From Streptomyces sp. WAC 04229 (GTDB taxonomy: Bacteria; Actinomycetota; Actinomycetes; Streptomycetales; Streptomycetaceae), in the NCBI RefSeq assembly GCF_003947455.1, contig NZ_QHJH01000002.1, positions 62,001 to 126,000 of the forward strand: DNA of 64,000 nt. Reading direction: 5' to 3'. Shown here piece by piece: positions 25,313 through 33,076 of this stretch. Position numbers and translations under genes: made by a program. The notes beneath the pieces are model-generated. The model made no database searches. It saw nothing but the letters and a program-made list of their open reading frames with translations, and was not told the origin of the DNA. How positions within the stretch are numbered: the first letter of the stretch is position 1; each line of letters opens with the position of its first letter.

Positions 25313-26113
25313 TCACTTGTAGGTGATGTCGGAGGACGCGTACTTGCAGTACGTGCCGTCGGCGCCCGAGCCGTTGGAGTCCGGCTCGTCGCCGTCGTCG
25401 TTGCCGATGTACTTCTGGCACGGGACGATCTTCTTGCTGCTGTCCCCGACGATGGTGATGTTGCGCAGGGTCGCGCTGTCGCCGTAGTTGGTGTTGATGC
25501 CGGCGATCCGGCCGCCCTTCCAGTTCACCTCGATGGTGTTGAGGTTGATCGTCCGCTTGTACTGCGACGAGCAGTTGCCGCAGGACCGGATGAAGGTGCC
25601 GAAGTTCTTCACGGCGAAGTTGGAGACGTTGAGGGTGCCGGCGCCGTTGAACTGGAAGACCTTGTCACTGGCTTCCTTGGCGCCGCCGCCGGAGACGGTG
25701 TAGACGTTCGACGACGAGGAGCCCCGGAAGGTCGCCGCGTCCTCGCCGACGTCCTCCCACCAGACGTTCTGCAGCGTGCAGCTGCCCTCGCAGTGGACGC
25801 CGTCCGCGGCGGGGGCGCCGATGATCACGTTCTTGAGGACCGCGCCGGGTGCCAGTTCCAGGATCGGGCCCTGGTCCTCGTCCTGGCCGCCGGAGCCCAG
25901 GTCGCCGGTGCCGTACAGGCGCTTCATCCCGTAGTCCTTGGTGCCGGACACCGAGATGGTGGAGGAGACGCCTTGGCTGCCGTTGGGGGTGGGCCAGGTC
26001 GCGGCGTGCGCGGAGGCCCCGGTGGTCATGAGCATGCCAACAGAGAGCCCGAGTGCGGCCAATGCGCCGACGGCCGCGCGCCGTTGCGCGTGGGGGCGTG
26101 TCGCTGCGGTCAT
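25313..26113 (-). CDS. secreted pectate lyase, PL3 family
   Basis: 266 residues. Signal peptide to about residue 37 (VGALAALGLSVGMLMTTGAS, cleavage after SAHA). The mature part shows PL3 features: GPILELAPGAVLKNVIIG, ADGVHCEGSCTLQNVWWEDV, GEDAATFRG and KVFQFNGAGTLNVSNF, with several paired Cys. It would cleave de-esterified pectin by beta-elimination outside the cell. ATG 26113 has GGAAGG upstream. A LacI-type half-symmetric site at 26270-26281 lies in its leader region. Confidence 0.93.
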   Translation of the reverse strand: MTAATRPHAQRRAAVGALAALGLSVGMLMTTGASAHAATWPTPNGSQGVSSTISVSGTKDYGMKRLYGTGDLGSGGQDEDQGPILELAPGAVLKNVIIGAPAADGVHCEGSCTLQNVWWEDVGEDAATFRGSSSSNVYTVSGGGAKEASDKVFQFNGAGTLNVSNFAVKNFGTFIRSCGNCSSQYKRTINLNTIEVNWKGGRIAGINTNYGDSATLRNITIVGDSSKKIVPCQKYIGNDDGDEPDSNGSGADGTYCKYASSDITYK

Positions 26114-26269
26114 GTTCTGATCCCTTCCATAGGGAGTGGGGGTGGAACGAACATGTACGTGAACGATGTGCGTCGACATGATTGAGCTACGCGCGCGGTG
26201 AGGTGCAAGCGGGGCATTGGGCGCCCCACCGCGCGCGCAGCGGTCATGCTGATGAACGGACCGTAGAGG

Positions 26270-26281
26270 GTAAGCGCTTTC
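26270..26281. promoter_or_regulatory. LacI-type operator candidate upstream of pectate lyase
   Basis: On the minus strand GAAAGCGCTTAC, containing the perfect AAGCGCTT (26272-26279), the core typical of LacI-family operators. It lies about 160 bp upstream of the lyase start, in the 196-bp gap after the Old Yellow Enzyme gene. Confidence 0.45.
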
Positions 26282-26309
26282 TGGTCAACGCTTCGCGCGA
26301 AACGCCACC

Positions 26310-27389
26310 TCACATGCCCCAGCCGTACTGGTCCGGCATCCGGACGTCCTCGCCCAGCTCCCGCGCCGCGTGCTGCGCCCAGGACGGGTTGCGCAGCAGC
26401 TCGCGGCCCAGCAGTACCGCGTCGGCCTCGCCGTTGGCCAGGATCTTCTCGGCCTGCGCCACCTCGGTGATCAGGCCGACGGCGGCGACCGGCACCGCGG
26501 CTGAGGCCCTCACGCGCGCGGCGAAGGGCACCTGGTAGCCGGGCCCGGTCGGGATCCGCACGCGCGGGACGTTGCCGCCGGTGGAGACGTCCAGGAGGTC
26601 GACGCCGTGCGCCTTGAGGTCGCCGGCCAGCCGGACGGTGTCCTCCCGCGTCCAGCCGCCCTCGTCGAGCCAGTCGGTCGCCGAGACGCGGAAGAACAGC
26701 GGCCTGTCGTCCGGCCACACCTCGCGCACCGCGTCGACGACCTCCAGGGCGAACCTGGTGCGGTTCTCGTACGAGCCGCCGTAGGTGTCGGTGCGGTGGT
26801 TGGAGTGCGGCGACAGGAACTCGTGGATCAGGTAGCCGTGGGCGCCGTGCAGCTCGACGATCTCGAAGCCGGCGGCGAGGGCCCGGCGCGCGGCGTCCGC
26901 GAACCGGCCGACCACTTCCTGGATCTGCGGGACCGTCAGCTCGGTCGGCACCGGGTGCCGTGCGTCGAACGCGAGCGCGCTCGGCGCCACCGGCTGCCAG
27001 CCGTGCGCGTCCGGCCCCACCGGGGCACCGCCCTTCCAGGGCTGCGCGGTCGACGCCTTGCGGCCCGCGTGGGCCAGCTGGACCGCGGGGACGGTGCCCT
27101 GGGAGCGCATGAAGTCCGTGATCCGGCGGAACGCCTCGACCTGCGTGTCGTTCCACAGCCCCAGATCCTGCGGGGATATGCGGCCCTCGGGCGACACGCC
27201 GGTGGCCTCCACGACGATCAGGCCGGTGCCGCCGGCCGCGCGAGCGCCGTAGTGCGCGAAGTGCCAGTCGCCGGGGACGCCCGCCAACGGGCCCTGGGGC
27301 GCGGCGGAGTACTGGCACATCGGCGGCATCCAGACCCGGTTCGGGATCGTGGTGTCGCGCAGTTGCAGAGGCTGGAAGAGGGCGCTCAT
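26310..27389 (-). CDS. Old Yellow Enzyme family NADH:flavin oxidoreductase (YqjM-like)
   Basis: 359-residue FMN ene-reductase. The N-terminal NRVWMPPMCQYSA contains the YqjM-class Cys that tunes the flavin. FMN/substrate residues are in VQLAHAGRKAS and ELHGAHGYLIHEFLSPHSN, with TDTYGGSYENRTRF and the phosphate site VLLGRELLRNP. It reduces activated C=C bonds using NAD(P)H; the natural substrate is unknown. Divergent from an ArsR regulator across a 122-bp gap with three TCGTA boxes. Confidence 0.93.
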   Translation of the reverse strand: MSALFQPLQLRDTTIPNRVWMPPMCQYSAAPQGPLAGVPGDWHFAHYGARAAGGTGLIVVEATGVSPEGRISPQDLGLWNDTQVEAFRRITDFMRSQGTVPAVQLAHAGRKASTAQPWKGGAPVGPDAHGWQPVAPSALAFDARHPVPTELTVPQIQEVVGRFADAARRALAAGFEIVELHGAHGYLIHEFLSPHSNHRTDTYGGSYENRTRFALEVVDAVREVWPDDRPLFFRVSATDWLDEGGWTREDTVRLAGDLKAHGVDLLDVSTGGNVPRVRIPTGPGYQVPFAARVRASAAVPVAAVGLITEVAQAEKILANGEADAVLLGRELLRNPSWAQHAARELGEDVRMPDQYGWGM

Positions 27390-27427
27390 GGCGGGCTGCT
27401 CCCTGGGGTGTGGAGGGGCGTGGCAGC

Positions 27428-27480
27428 TCGTACGATACCTCTCGTAGTACGGCGAGTGTCAAACTACGGCGATCCTCGTA
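27428..27480. promoter_or_regulatory. TCGTA box cluster, candidate ArsR operator region
   Basis: TCGTACGA (27428-27435) is a perfect palindrome; further TCGTA copies lie at 27442-27446 and 27476-27480. All are in the gap between the divergent oxidoreductase and ArsR genes. Confidence 0.4.
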
Positions 27481-27511
27481 CAATGAAGCCCCCGGACGAA
27501 CTGGAGTCGCC

Positions 27512-27874
27512 GTGACCCCCGCCGCCACCGCCGCAGGCGCCCGCGAGCTGCCGCACCCCACGCGCGGGGAGATCCGGCTGGAGGGCGTGCTGCACGCGCT
27601 CTCCGATCCGGTGCGGCTGCGGATCGTGCGGGATCTCGCCGCCGACAGCGACGCGCTCTTCTCCTGCTCGCACTTCGACCTGCCGGTCACCAAGTCGACC
27701 ACCACGCACCACTTCCGGGTGCTGCGCGAGAGCGGGGTGGTCCGGCAGACCTACCGGGGCACGGCCAAGATGAACGGCCTGCGCAGGGGGGACCTGGACG
27801 CGCTGTTCCCGGGGTTGCTCGACGCCCTGCTGTCCGCCGCCGCCCGCCAGGCCGCCGCCCTTGGTGACAGCTGA
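27512..27874 (+). CDS. ArsR-family transcriptional regulator
   Basis: 120 residues; winged HTH with EGVLHALSDPVRLRIVRDL and the recognition region VTKSTTTHHFRVLRESGVVR, then a short helical C terminus. No obvious metal-binding cysteine pair, only Cys in FSCSHFD, so it may sense a redox or organic signal. GTG 27512 has GGAG 5 nt upstream. Divergent from an Old Yellow Enzyme, which it probably represses. Confidence 0.87.
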   Translation: MTPAATAAGARELPHPTRGEIRLEGVLHALSDPVRLRIVRDLAADSDALFSCSHFDLPVTKSTTTHHFRVLRESGVVRQTYRGTAKMNGLRRGDLDALFPGLLDALLSAAARQAAALGDS

Positions 27875-27989
27875 CCGCGTGTTCCAGGCGCATGGAATGT
27901 GATCATTCGGTTACGTTGCGTATGTGCTCGAAGCATCCTTCTTTGATCGTTCTCTTCAGCTTTCCGATCGCTGTCCGGACGACGGTGAG

Positions 27990-28445
27990 ATGTCCGTGCG
28001 GCACGCCTGGGTGGTGCGGGAGGCCGGCGCCACGGCCTCCTGGTTCGATGTCCGGCTGGATTTCGCCGACGGCGCCCGGGTGGACGCGCTCGCCGTCCTG
28101 TCCGGCCGGGAGGTGCGGGTCGAGGGCGTGCGGGCCGAGCCGCCCCTGTCCCTCGACGACCTCGCCGTGCTCGCGGAGTGGCTGGAGAACCCGCTCTTCG
28201 CGGCCTGTGTACCGGCGCCCGCCCGCGCGCAGCCGGCCATGTCGCGCCGGGGCCGCCCCGCGTGGCCGCGCGGCAGGGAGGAGCGCCGGCTGGTGGCGCG
28301 GGAGTACCAGGGGGCCCGCGAGGAGGGGGCCGACCCCGTCCTCGCGGTGATGCGCGTGACCGGGCACAGCAGGCGCAAGTCCCTCAGGCTGATCGGCCAG
28401 GCGCGTGACGAGGGGTTCCTGGCGCCGCGTCGCGCCCGCCGCTGA
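27990..28445 (+). CDS. conserved Streptomyces hypothetical protein (DUF6214-like)
   Basis: 151 residues. N-terminal half SVRHAWVVREAGATASWFDV then RLDFADGARVDALAVLSGRE and LSLDDLAVLAEWLENPLF; C-terminal basic half with REERRLVAREYQGAREEGAD and HSRRKSLRLIGQARDEGFL, which may be an HTH-like module. Assignment to DUF6214 is from recall. The start could instead be GTG 27924, adding 22 residues; ATG 27990 begins the conserved part. Confidence 0.68.
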   Translation: MSVRHAWVVREAGATASWFDVRLDFADGARVDALAVLSGREVRVEGVRAEPPLSLDDLAVLAEWLENPLFAACVPAPARAQPAMSRRGRPAWPRGREERRLVAREYQGAREEGADPVLAVMRVTGHSRRKSLRLIGQARDEGFLAPRRARR

Positions 28446-28463
28446 ACCGCCGTCGGCCGAGGG

Positions 28464-29135
28464 TCACAGCATCTCGCGCATCCGCGAGATCTCGCTCGTC
28501 TGCTGGGCGGCCACGTCATCGGCCATCTCCTCGACCTGCACGTTGTTGCCCTGCGACTTGACGTCGGTGGCCATGGTGATCGCGCCCTCGTGATGGGTGA
28601 TCATCAGAGTGAGGAAGAGCTGGTCGAAGGCCTTCCCCCGCGCCGCGCGCAGCTTCTTCAGCTGGGCCTCGGTCGCCATGCCGGGCATCCCGGCGTGCTC
28701 GTGCCCGCCGCCCGTCCCCTTCTCGTCCTGCTCCTTCTCGCCGTGGTTCTTCAGCCAGCCCCGCATCGCCTCGATCTCCGGCCCCTGAGCGGCGGAGATC
28801 CGTTCGGCGAGCTTCTTGATCCGGCCCGACTCGGCCTGCTTCGGCACGAGTTCGGTCATCTTCAGTGCCTGGGTGTGGTGCTGGATCATCATCCGCGCGT
28901 AGGAGACATCAGCCGAGTTGGGGGAGTCGTCGTCGGCGCGCTGCTTCTCGGCGTCCTCGGCGGACAGGGTCCGGTTGCCCTCGCCCGGCCGGCCGGGAGC
29001 GATCACCGAGGGCCCGGTCCTGGCGGCCGACCCGGTGTCCGGGTCCGAGTCGCAGGCGCTCAGGCCGAGCACGGCCAGTGCGGTCAGCGAGGCCGTGACG
29101 AGCGACGCGCCGGACATCGCGGGGCGAAAGGGCAC
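28464..29135 (-). CDS. DUF305 family lipoprotein
   Basis: 223 residues. Lipoprotein signal ending LAVLGLSAC, with lipobox Cys28. DUF305 has two paired His-His motifs, YARMMIQHHTQALKM and LTLMITHHEGAITMA, in a ferritin-like fold; family members have been linked to copper handling but the function is not settled. GTG 29135 sits 5 nt after a perfect AGGAGG, which fixes the start despite an open upstream frame. Divergent from the LVIVD protein. Confidence 0.9.
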   Translation of the reverse strand: MPFRPAMSGASLVTASLTALAVLGLSACDSDPDTGSAARTGPSVIAPGRPGEGNRTLSAEDAEKQRADDDSPNSADVSYARMMIQHHTQALKMTELVPKQAESGRIKKLAERISAAQGPEIEAMRGWLKNHGEKEQDEKGTGGGHEHAGMPGMATEAQLKKLRAARGKAFDQLFLTLMITHHEGAITMATDVKSQGNNVQVEEMADDVAAQQTSEISRMREML

Positions 29136-29291
29136 AACAACCTCCTGTGGCAGGCGGAATGCGGAGCACCTCGTGGGTGCGATGACCGTCCTAGCACGCT
29201 TCCGCGCGTCACTGATCAAAAAACTTCATTGCGTGTTTGTTGCCCCCTGTTGGTATGAGCATGGCGAAGACGATACTGCGTGGTGCGTGAA

Positions 29292-29309
29292 CCGTTCCGA
29301 CGGGAACGG
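29292..29309. promoter_or_regulatory. inverted repeat in the leader of the LVIVD gene
   Basis: CCGTTCC (29292-29298) and GGAACGG (29303-29309), perfect 7-bp arms around GACG, ending 5 nt before the GGGAGG ribosome site. Either an operator or an mRNA hairpin affecting initiation. Confidence 0.45.
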
Positions 29310-29325
29310 ACCTAGGGAGGAAACA

Positions 29326-30828
29326 GTGACCCTGTTGAAGGACCCGCGAACGCGGCGCAGACGCCTGGGAGTCGCGGCGGTCGCCGCCGGACTGCTCTCC
29401 GCGCTGCTCACCGCCGGCCCGGCCGTGGCGACCCCAGACCCCGGGGACAGCCCGGCCACGTCGAAGGAGGTGTCGAAGAGCGCGCGCGCCGAGGTGCGCG
29501 AGGCGATAGAGAGCGGCGAGATACCCGGTCAGGACGAGATAGTCCACTCGGACAACATCGAGCACCTGACGAACATCCCCAAGGACGCACTCCCGGGCAC
29601 CAATTCGGACCTGGCCTTCCAGGGCCGGTACGCCTTCGCCGGCAACTACGACGGCTTCCGCATCTTCGACATCAAGAACCCGAAGAAGCCGAAGACCGTC
29701 GCCCAGGTGCTGTGTCCCGGTTCGCAGAACGACATCTCCGTCTCCGGCGACCTGCTGTTCCTGTCGACCGACTCCTCGCGCAGCGACAGCAGTTGCAACA
29801 GCACCACGCAGCCGGCGACCGAGAAGTCCTCCTGGGAGGGCATGAAGGTCTTCGACATCAGCGACAAGCGGAACCCGAAGTACGTCGCCGCCGTCGAGAC
29901 CGCCTGCGGCTCGCACACCCACACGCTGGTGCCCGAGCGCAAGAACGTCTACGTCTACGTCTCCTCGTACTCGCCGAGCGCCTCGTACCCCGACTGCCAG
30001 CCGCCGCACGACGGGATCTCCGTCATCAAGGTGCCGCGCAAGGCGCCCGAGCGGGCGGCGGTCGTGGACTTCCCGGTGCTGTTCCCCGGTGAGGGCCCCG
30101 ACGGTGGCGGCAACCCGGGCGGGCCCACCAACCCGGGCGTCTCCAAGACCACCGGCTGCCACGACATCACCGTGCTGCCCTCCGAGGACCTCGCGGCAGG
30201 CGCCTGCATGGGTGACGGCATCCTGTTCTCCATCAAGGACCCCGAGCGCCCGAAGGTCATCGACCGTGTCCAGGACAACGTGAACTTCGCGTTCTGGCAC
30301 TCGGCGACCTTCAACCAGAAGGCCGACAAGGTCGTCTTCACGGACGAGCTGGGCGGCGGCGGTGCGGCCACCTGCAACGCGGAGATCGGCCCGGACCGGG
30401 GCGCCGACGGCATCTACGACATCGTCGGCCGCGGCGACCACCGCAAGCTGGTCTTCCGCAGCTACTTCAAGATCCCCCGCCACCAGGCGGACACCGAGAA
30501 CTGCGTCGCCCACAACGGCTCGCTGATCCCGGTCAAGGGCCGCGACATCATGGTGCAGGCCTGGTACCAGGGCGGCGTCTCCGTCTGGGACTTCACGGAC
30601 TCCAAGCGCCCCAAGGAGATCGCCTACTTCGAGCGCGGACCGCTGACCACGGACGGCATCACCACGGGCGGTTCCTGGTCGGCGTACTACTACAACGGCT
30701 ACATCTACTCGAACGACATCGCCAAGGGCTTCGACGTCCTGAAGCTCGACGACCGGCGCACCGACCCGGCCAAGCGTGTTCACCTGCATGAGCTGAACAC
30801 GCAGACGCAGCCGGACTACTTCGACTGA
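29326..30828 (+). CDS. secreted LVIVD-repeat beta-propeller protein
   Basis: 500 residues. A signal peptide with basic start (DPRTRRRRLGVAAVAAGLLS) is cleaved near AVA-TPD. LVIVD-type repeats such as YAFAGNYDGFRIFDIKNPKK and GMKVFDISDKRNPKYVAAVE indicate an extracellular propeller; HSATFNQKADKVVFTDELGG and DIMVQAWYQGGVSVWDFTD lie further on. Function unknown. GTG 29326 has GGGAGG upstream. Its 3' end overlaps a convergent TetR gene by 13 nt. Confidence 0.9.
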   Translation: MTLLKDPRTRRRRLGVAAVAAGLLSALLTAGPAVATPDPGDSPATSKEVSKSARAEVREAIESGEIPGQDEIVHSDNIEHLTNIPKDALPGTNSDLAFQGRYAFAGNYDGFRIFDIKNPKKPKTVAQVLCPGSQNDISVSGDLLFLSTDSSRSDSSCNSTTQPATEKSSWEGMKVFDISDKRNPKYVAAVETACGSHTHTLVPERKNVYVYVSSYSPSASYPDCQPPHDGISVIKVPRKAPERAAVVDFPVLFPGEGPDGGGNPGGPTNPGVSKTTGCHDITVLPSEDLAAGACMGDGILFSIKDPERPKVIDRVQDNVNFAFWHSATFNQKADKVVFTDELGGGGAATCNAEIGPDRGADGIYDIVGRGDHRKLVFRSYFKIPRHQADTENCVAHNGSLIPVKGRDIMVQAWYQGGVSVWDFTDSKRPKEIAYFERGPLTTDGITTGGSWSAYYYNGYIYSNDIAKGFDVLKLDDRRTDPAKRVHLHELNTQTQPDYFD

Positions 30829-31499
30829 GCCTGCTCGCCGGGCCCGCCGGTCGCGAAGAACCGCGACAGGTCCGCGTCGCACACGGTCCCGCCGGACGCC
30901 TCGGTGTCCGGCGGGACACCCGTCTCCCACTCCAGCCGGTATCGCTTGAACAACTCGGCGCGCAGCACCGGCACGGGCATCGGTACGCCGGGCACCAGGG
31001 CCGCGAAAACGGCTCCCATCAGCAGCGCGCGCAGCATCGGGTAGTCGCGGTCGACGTCGCGCGAGCCGTGCCGGGCGACGGTGTCCCGCAGCAGTTCCGC
31101 CAGCCTCCGCTGCTCGGGGCACGGCACGAAACCCACCTCGGCCTGGAGCAGGCCCGCCATGTGCTGGCGCATGAGCACCGGCCGGTCCCTGGCGAGGCCC
31201 AGGATCGCGTCGATGGCGCGCGCCATCCGCTCGGCCCCGTCGGCGGTGCGGGGTTCGCGCTCCAGGGCCTCCTCCAGGGTGCGGTGCATCAGCCGGTGCA
31301 CGGCGGACTGCACCAGTTGGCGTTTGCCGGGGAAGTAGTACGAGACCAGGCCGCGTGCCGAGCCCGCGCGGTCGGCGATGGCGCCCAGCGTGGTCGCCTC
31401 GTACCCGTGCTCGCCCACCAGCTCCACGGCGGCCTGCAGAAGCCGCTCCTTGGAACGCCGCCGCAACTCTTCATTGACCGAGGCGCTGCGCGGGGACAT
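30816..31499 (-). CDS. TetR-family transcriptional regulator
   Basis: 227 residues. HTH at about 12-55 (RRSKERLLQAAVELVGEHGY, RAGSARGLVSYYFPGKRQLV), then a helical ligand domain. ATG 31499 has AGGAG 6 nt upstream. A 21-bp palindrome covers its promoter, consistent with autorepression. It converges with the LVIVD gene, so its regulated enzyme is not obvious; upstream lies the gene-poor scar, where a former divergent partner may have been lost. Confidence 0.88.
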   Translation of the reverse strand: MSPRSASVNEELRRRSKERLLQAAVELVGEHGYEATTLGAIADRAGSARGLVSYYFPGKRQLVQSAVHRLMHRTLEEALEREPRTADGAERMARAIDAILGLARDRPVLMRQHMAGLLQAEVGFVPCPEQRRLAELLRDTVARHGSRDVDRDYPMLRALLMGAVFAALVPGVPMPVPVLRAELFKRYRLEWETGVPPDTEASGGTVCDADLSRFFATGGPGEQAQSK

Positions 31500-31512
31500 G
31501 CTGTACTCCTGC

Positions 31513-31533
31513 GTTGACTGGCTGCCAGCCAAC
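31513..31533. promoter_or_regulatory. TetR autoregulatory operator
   Basis: 21-bp palindrome with arms GTTGACTGGC and GCCAGCCAAC around a central T; one mismatched pair. It lies 14 bp upstream of the TetR start codon and next to a TATACT-like -10 on the opposite strand. Confidence 0.7.
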
Positions 31534-31609
31534 TATACTCGGCGCAGGCGGGCCGGCCCTTCAGAGGTCCGGTCCGGTCATGTCCGTCCCGGGCGACACG
31601 GGGGATCGT

Positions 31610-31651
31610 CCGGGGCGGACGCATCCGCCCCGCTGGTTGCCTCGGGCTATG
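31610..31651. repeat. 42-bp hairpin repeat, copy 1
   Basis: 36 of 42 bases match copy 2 at 33651-33692. The core GGGGCGGA-TGCG-TCCGCCCC (read on the minus strand) is a perfect 8-bp stem with a 4-nt loop. It begins with a TAG where copy 2 has the HAD gene's TAA. Confidence 0.65.
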
Positions 31652-31830
31652 ACCAGCGGCGGAGAGCCCGCCCTCGTGCGTGCCGTACCCCGGCCGGGTG
31701 CCCCGGTTCGGGGACCAGTCGTGACCGAAGACGCCCCCATGCCGTTCTGCCTCTCACCCACCCCTGCCAAGGGCCGGTCTGCCAGGATCCGCCCGAGGGG
31801 CACGTACGAGACGAGCGGGCGTGACGGCGC

Positions 31831-31860
31831 CCCCGCCGCTGCCAGGTGCAAGCGGCGGGG
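31831..31860 (-). terminator. stem-loop downstream of the small membrane-protein gene
   Basis: Perfect 10-bp stem CCCCGCCGCT / AGCGGCGGGG with a 10-nt loop, 120 bp after the stop of the minus-strand gene at 31980. Confidence 0.55.
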
Positions 31861-31979
31861 CGTCTCGATCCGCACTGCTCCGCTGAGAGGAAGTGTCAGG
31901 TCGTAGGCGACGGCTGGCGGGTCTGACAGTGCCTGCGGCAGCGCCTGGCGTCTCGGCGGCTGCCGCGGTACGTCGGTGC

Positions 31980-32228
31980 TCAGCTCTCGTGGATGTGGGC
32001 GAGGCTGCCGTCGTGTTGTTCGTAGTGGGAGAGGGCGATGCCGATTCCGATGAAGGTGGGCGCCCATTCGCCTACGAAGATGCCCCATCGGTCGGCGCGT
32101 TCGATGCCGGCGGCTTCGGCCTTGAGGCTGCCGATCCAGGAGGCGACGCTGAGGCCGATGGAGGCGATGCCGGCGAGGTAGGCGTGTTCGCTTCTGATGC
32201 CGATGTCGTGCATCTTTTTGATGATCAC
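31980..32228 (-). CDS. small membrane protein of unknown function
   Basis: 82 residues. Two hydrophobic segments (YLAGIASIGLSVASWIGSL and WGIFVGEWAPTFIGIGIALS) and a His-rich end (HYEQHDGSLAHIHES). GTG 32228 follows GAGAGGACC; ATG at HDIGIRSEHAY, five codons in, is an alternative. The protein looks conserved in composition but I recognise no named family. Divergent from the Ku remnant. Confidence 0.68.
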   Translation of the reverse strand: MIIKKMHDIGIRSEHAYLAGIASIGLSVASWIGSLKAEAAGIERADRWGIFVGEWAPTFIGIGIALSHYEQHDGSLAHIHES

Positions 32229-32341
32229 GGCGGGTCCTCTCTGTGGGTTGGGGTCGGAGTTCCACGTCCGCTTCGTCCTATTCACGCCGTATAGGTGCAT
32301 CTGCTCTGCGCTGGTTCCGCTCGGGGCTGTAACAGAGGGTC

Positions 32342-32663
32342 ATGCCCCGAACGATCTGGTCCGGCGCCGTCTCCGGCGAGGGGGTGGGGCCCGTGACCGA
32401 GGCAGAGCGCGAGCACCGCGAGCCGGCCGTCGCACCCGGGCCGGCCGCCGAGTCGGGACGGCCGCCGAGTCGGGACGGCGGGGTGACCTGGTGGCCGCGC
32501 TGACGGAGTCCGGGTCGAAGGCCGAGCAGTCCCGTGGTGAGGACGCGGGGCCCGCGGACGTGCAAGAGGTGCCGGCGCAGCGGGCCGCGAAGAAGCAGCC
32601 GGCAAAGGAGACGGCCCGGAAGCCGAAGAAGTCCGCCTGGGTGACGGTGCCTACTCCCCCCTG
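32342..32663 (+). pseudogene. decayed Ku (non-homologous end-joining) gene remnant
   Basis: ATG 32342 encodes MPRTIWSGAVS, the characteristic N terminus of bacterial Ku, but the DNA-binding core is gone. After a 17-bp tandem duplication the Ku-like C terminus continues in another frame: GDLVAALTESGSKAEQSRGE, then a Lys/Ala tail (AAKKQPAKETARKPKKSA). Removing one duplicate copy restores one frame from start to tail. No stop follows KKSA; the tail runs into the convergent gene's end. So there is a large internal deletion, a frameshift and 3' truncation. Ku is recognised from memory of family ends. Confidence 0.6.
32444..32477 (+). repeat. 17-bp perfect tandem duplication
   Basis: GCCGCCGAGTCGGGACG at 32444-32460 and again at 32461-32477. 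Length 17 is not a multiple of three, so the duplication shifts the Ku remnant's frame. Confidence 0.9.
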
Positions 32664-33076
32664 CGCAGCTGCTCTTCAGCCTTCTCGGTCAGACGCCGGT
32701 AGTAGGGCCACACCGGCTTCGGCCGCTGGGCGTCCCGGTAGGCCAGGAACGGGGCGGCGGACCGCCCCAGCGTGACCAGCGCCGGGGCCCAGAGATCGAG
32801 GAAGTCCCTCTCGCTCACGTACCGTTTGGCGCAGTAGAAGCCGGCGATGTCGAGACTGGCCAGGGCTCGGTTCGCCAGCTCGTACTGCTCTGGGGTCAGG
32901 CTTTCCACGTCCTGCATCTCGTGCAGCACCTTTCGCCCGGTCTGGAGCTTCGGGTCGATCAGTGATTCGTGGAGCCGCAAGGTGATGTCTCGGCGGTCGT
33001 TGCGGACCGACCGGTACAGCGAGCAGAGGCTGATCACCAGGGCGATCCCGGATATGGCGACTGCGGTCCCGTTCAC
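32651..33076 (-). CDS. membrane-anchored hypothetical protein
   Basis: 141 residues. One N-terminal membrane segment (TAVAISGIALVISLCSLYRS), then a cytoplasmic helical domain (RNDRRDITLRLHESLIDPKL, TPEQYELANRALASLDIAGF, KRYVSERDFLDLWAPALVTL). The organisation resembles DUF4760-like small anchored proteins, often seen in accessory DNA, but I do not claim the family. GTG 33076 follows GAGGGGGACG. Its end overlaps the tail of the Ku remnant. Confidence 0.72.
   Translation of the reverse strand: MNGTAVAISGIALVISLCSLYRSVRNDRRDITLRLHESLIDPKLQTGRKVLHEMQDVESLTPEQYELANRALASLDIAGFYCAKRYVSERDFLDLWAPALVTLGRSAAPFLAYRDAQRPKPVWPYYRRLTEKAEEQLRRGE

Larger units (their letters stand above)
31534..31979. other. 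gene-poor stretch with hairpins and a repeat copy
   Basis: No frame here has convincing domain content; the ORFs are arginine/proline-rich shadows. It holds one copy of a 42-bp repeat (31610-31651) and a hairpin, CCCCGCCGCT (31831-31840) with AGCGGCGGGG (31851-31860), probably the terminator of the small membrane-protein gene. Confidence 0.6.

Noticed and set aside
31513..31906. Plus-strand ORF overlapping the TetR promoter region
   Set aside because: No motif, atypical residue composition, and it would cover the TetR operator and the hairpin repeat.
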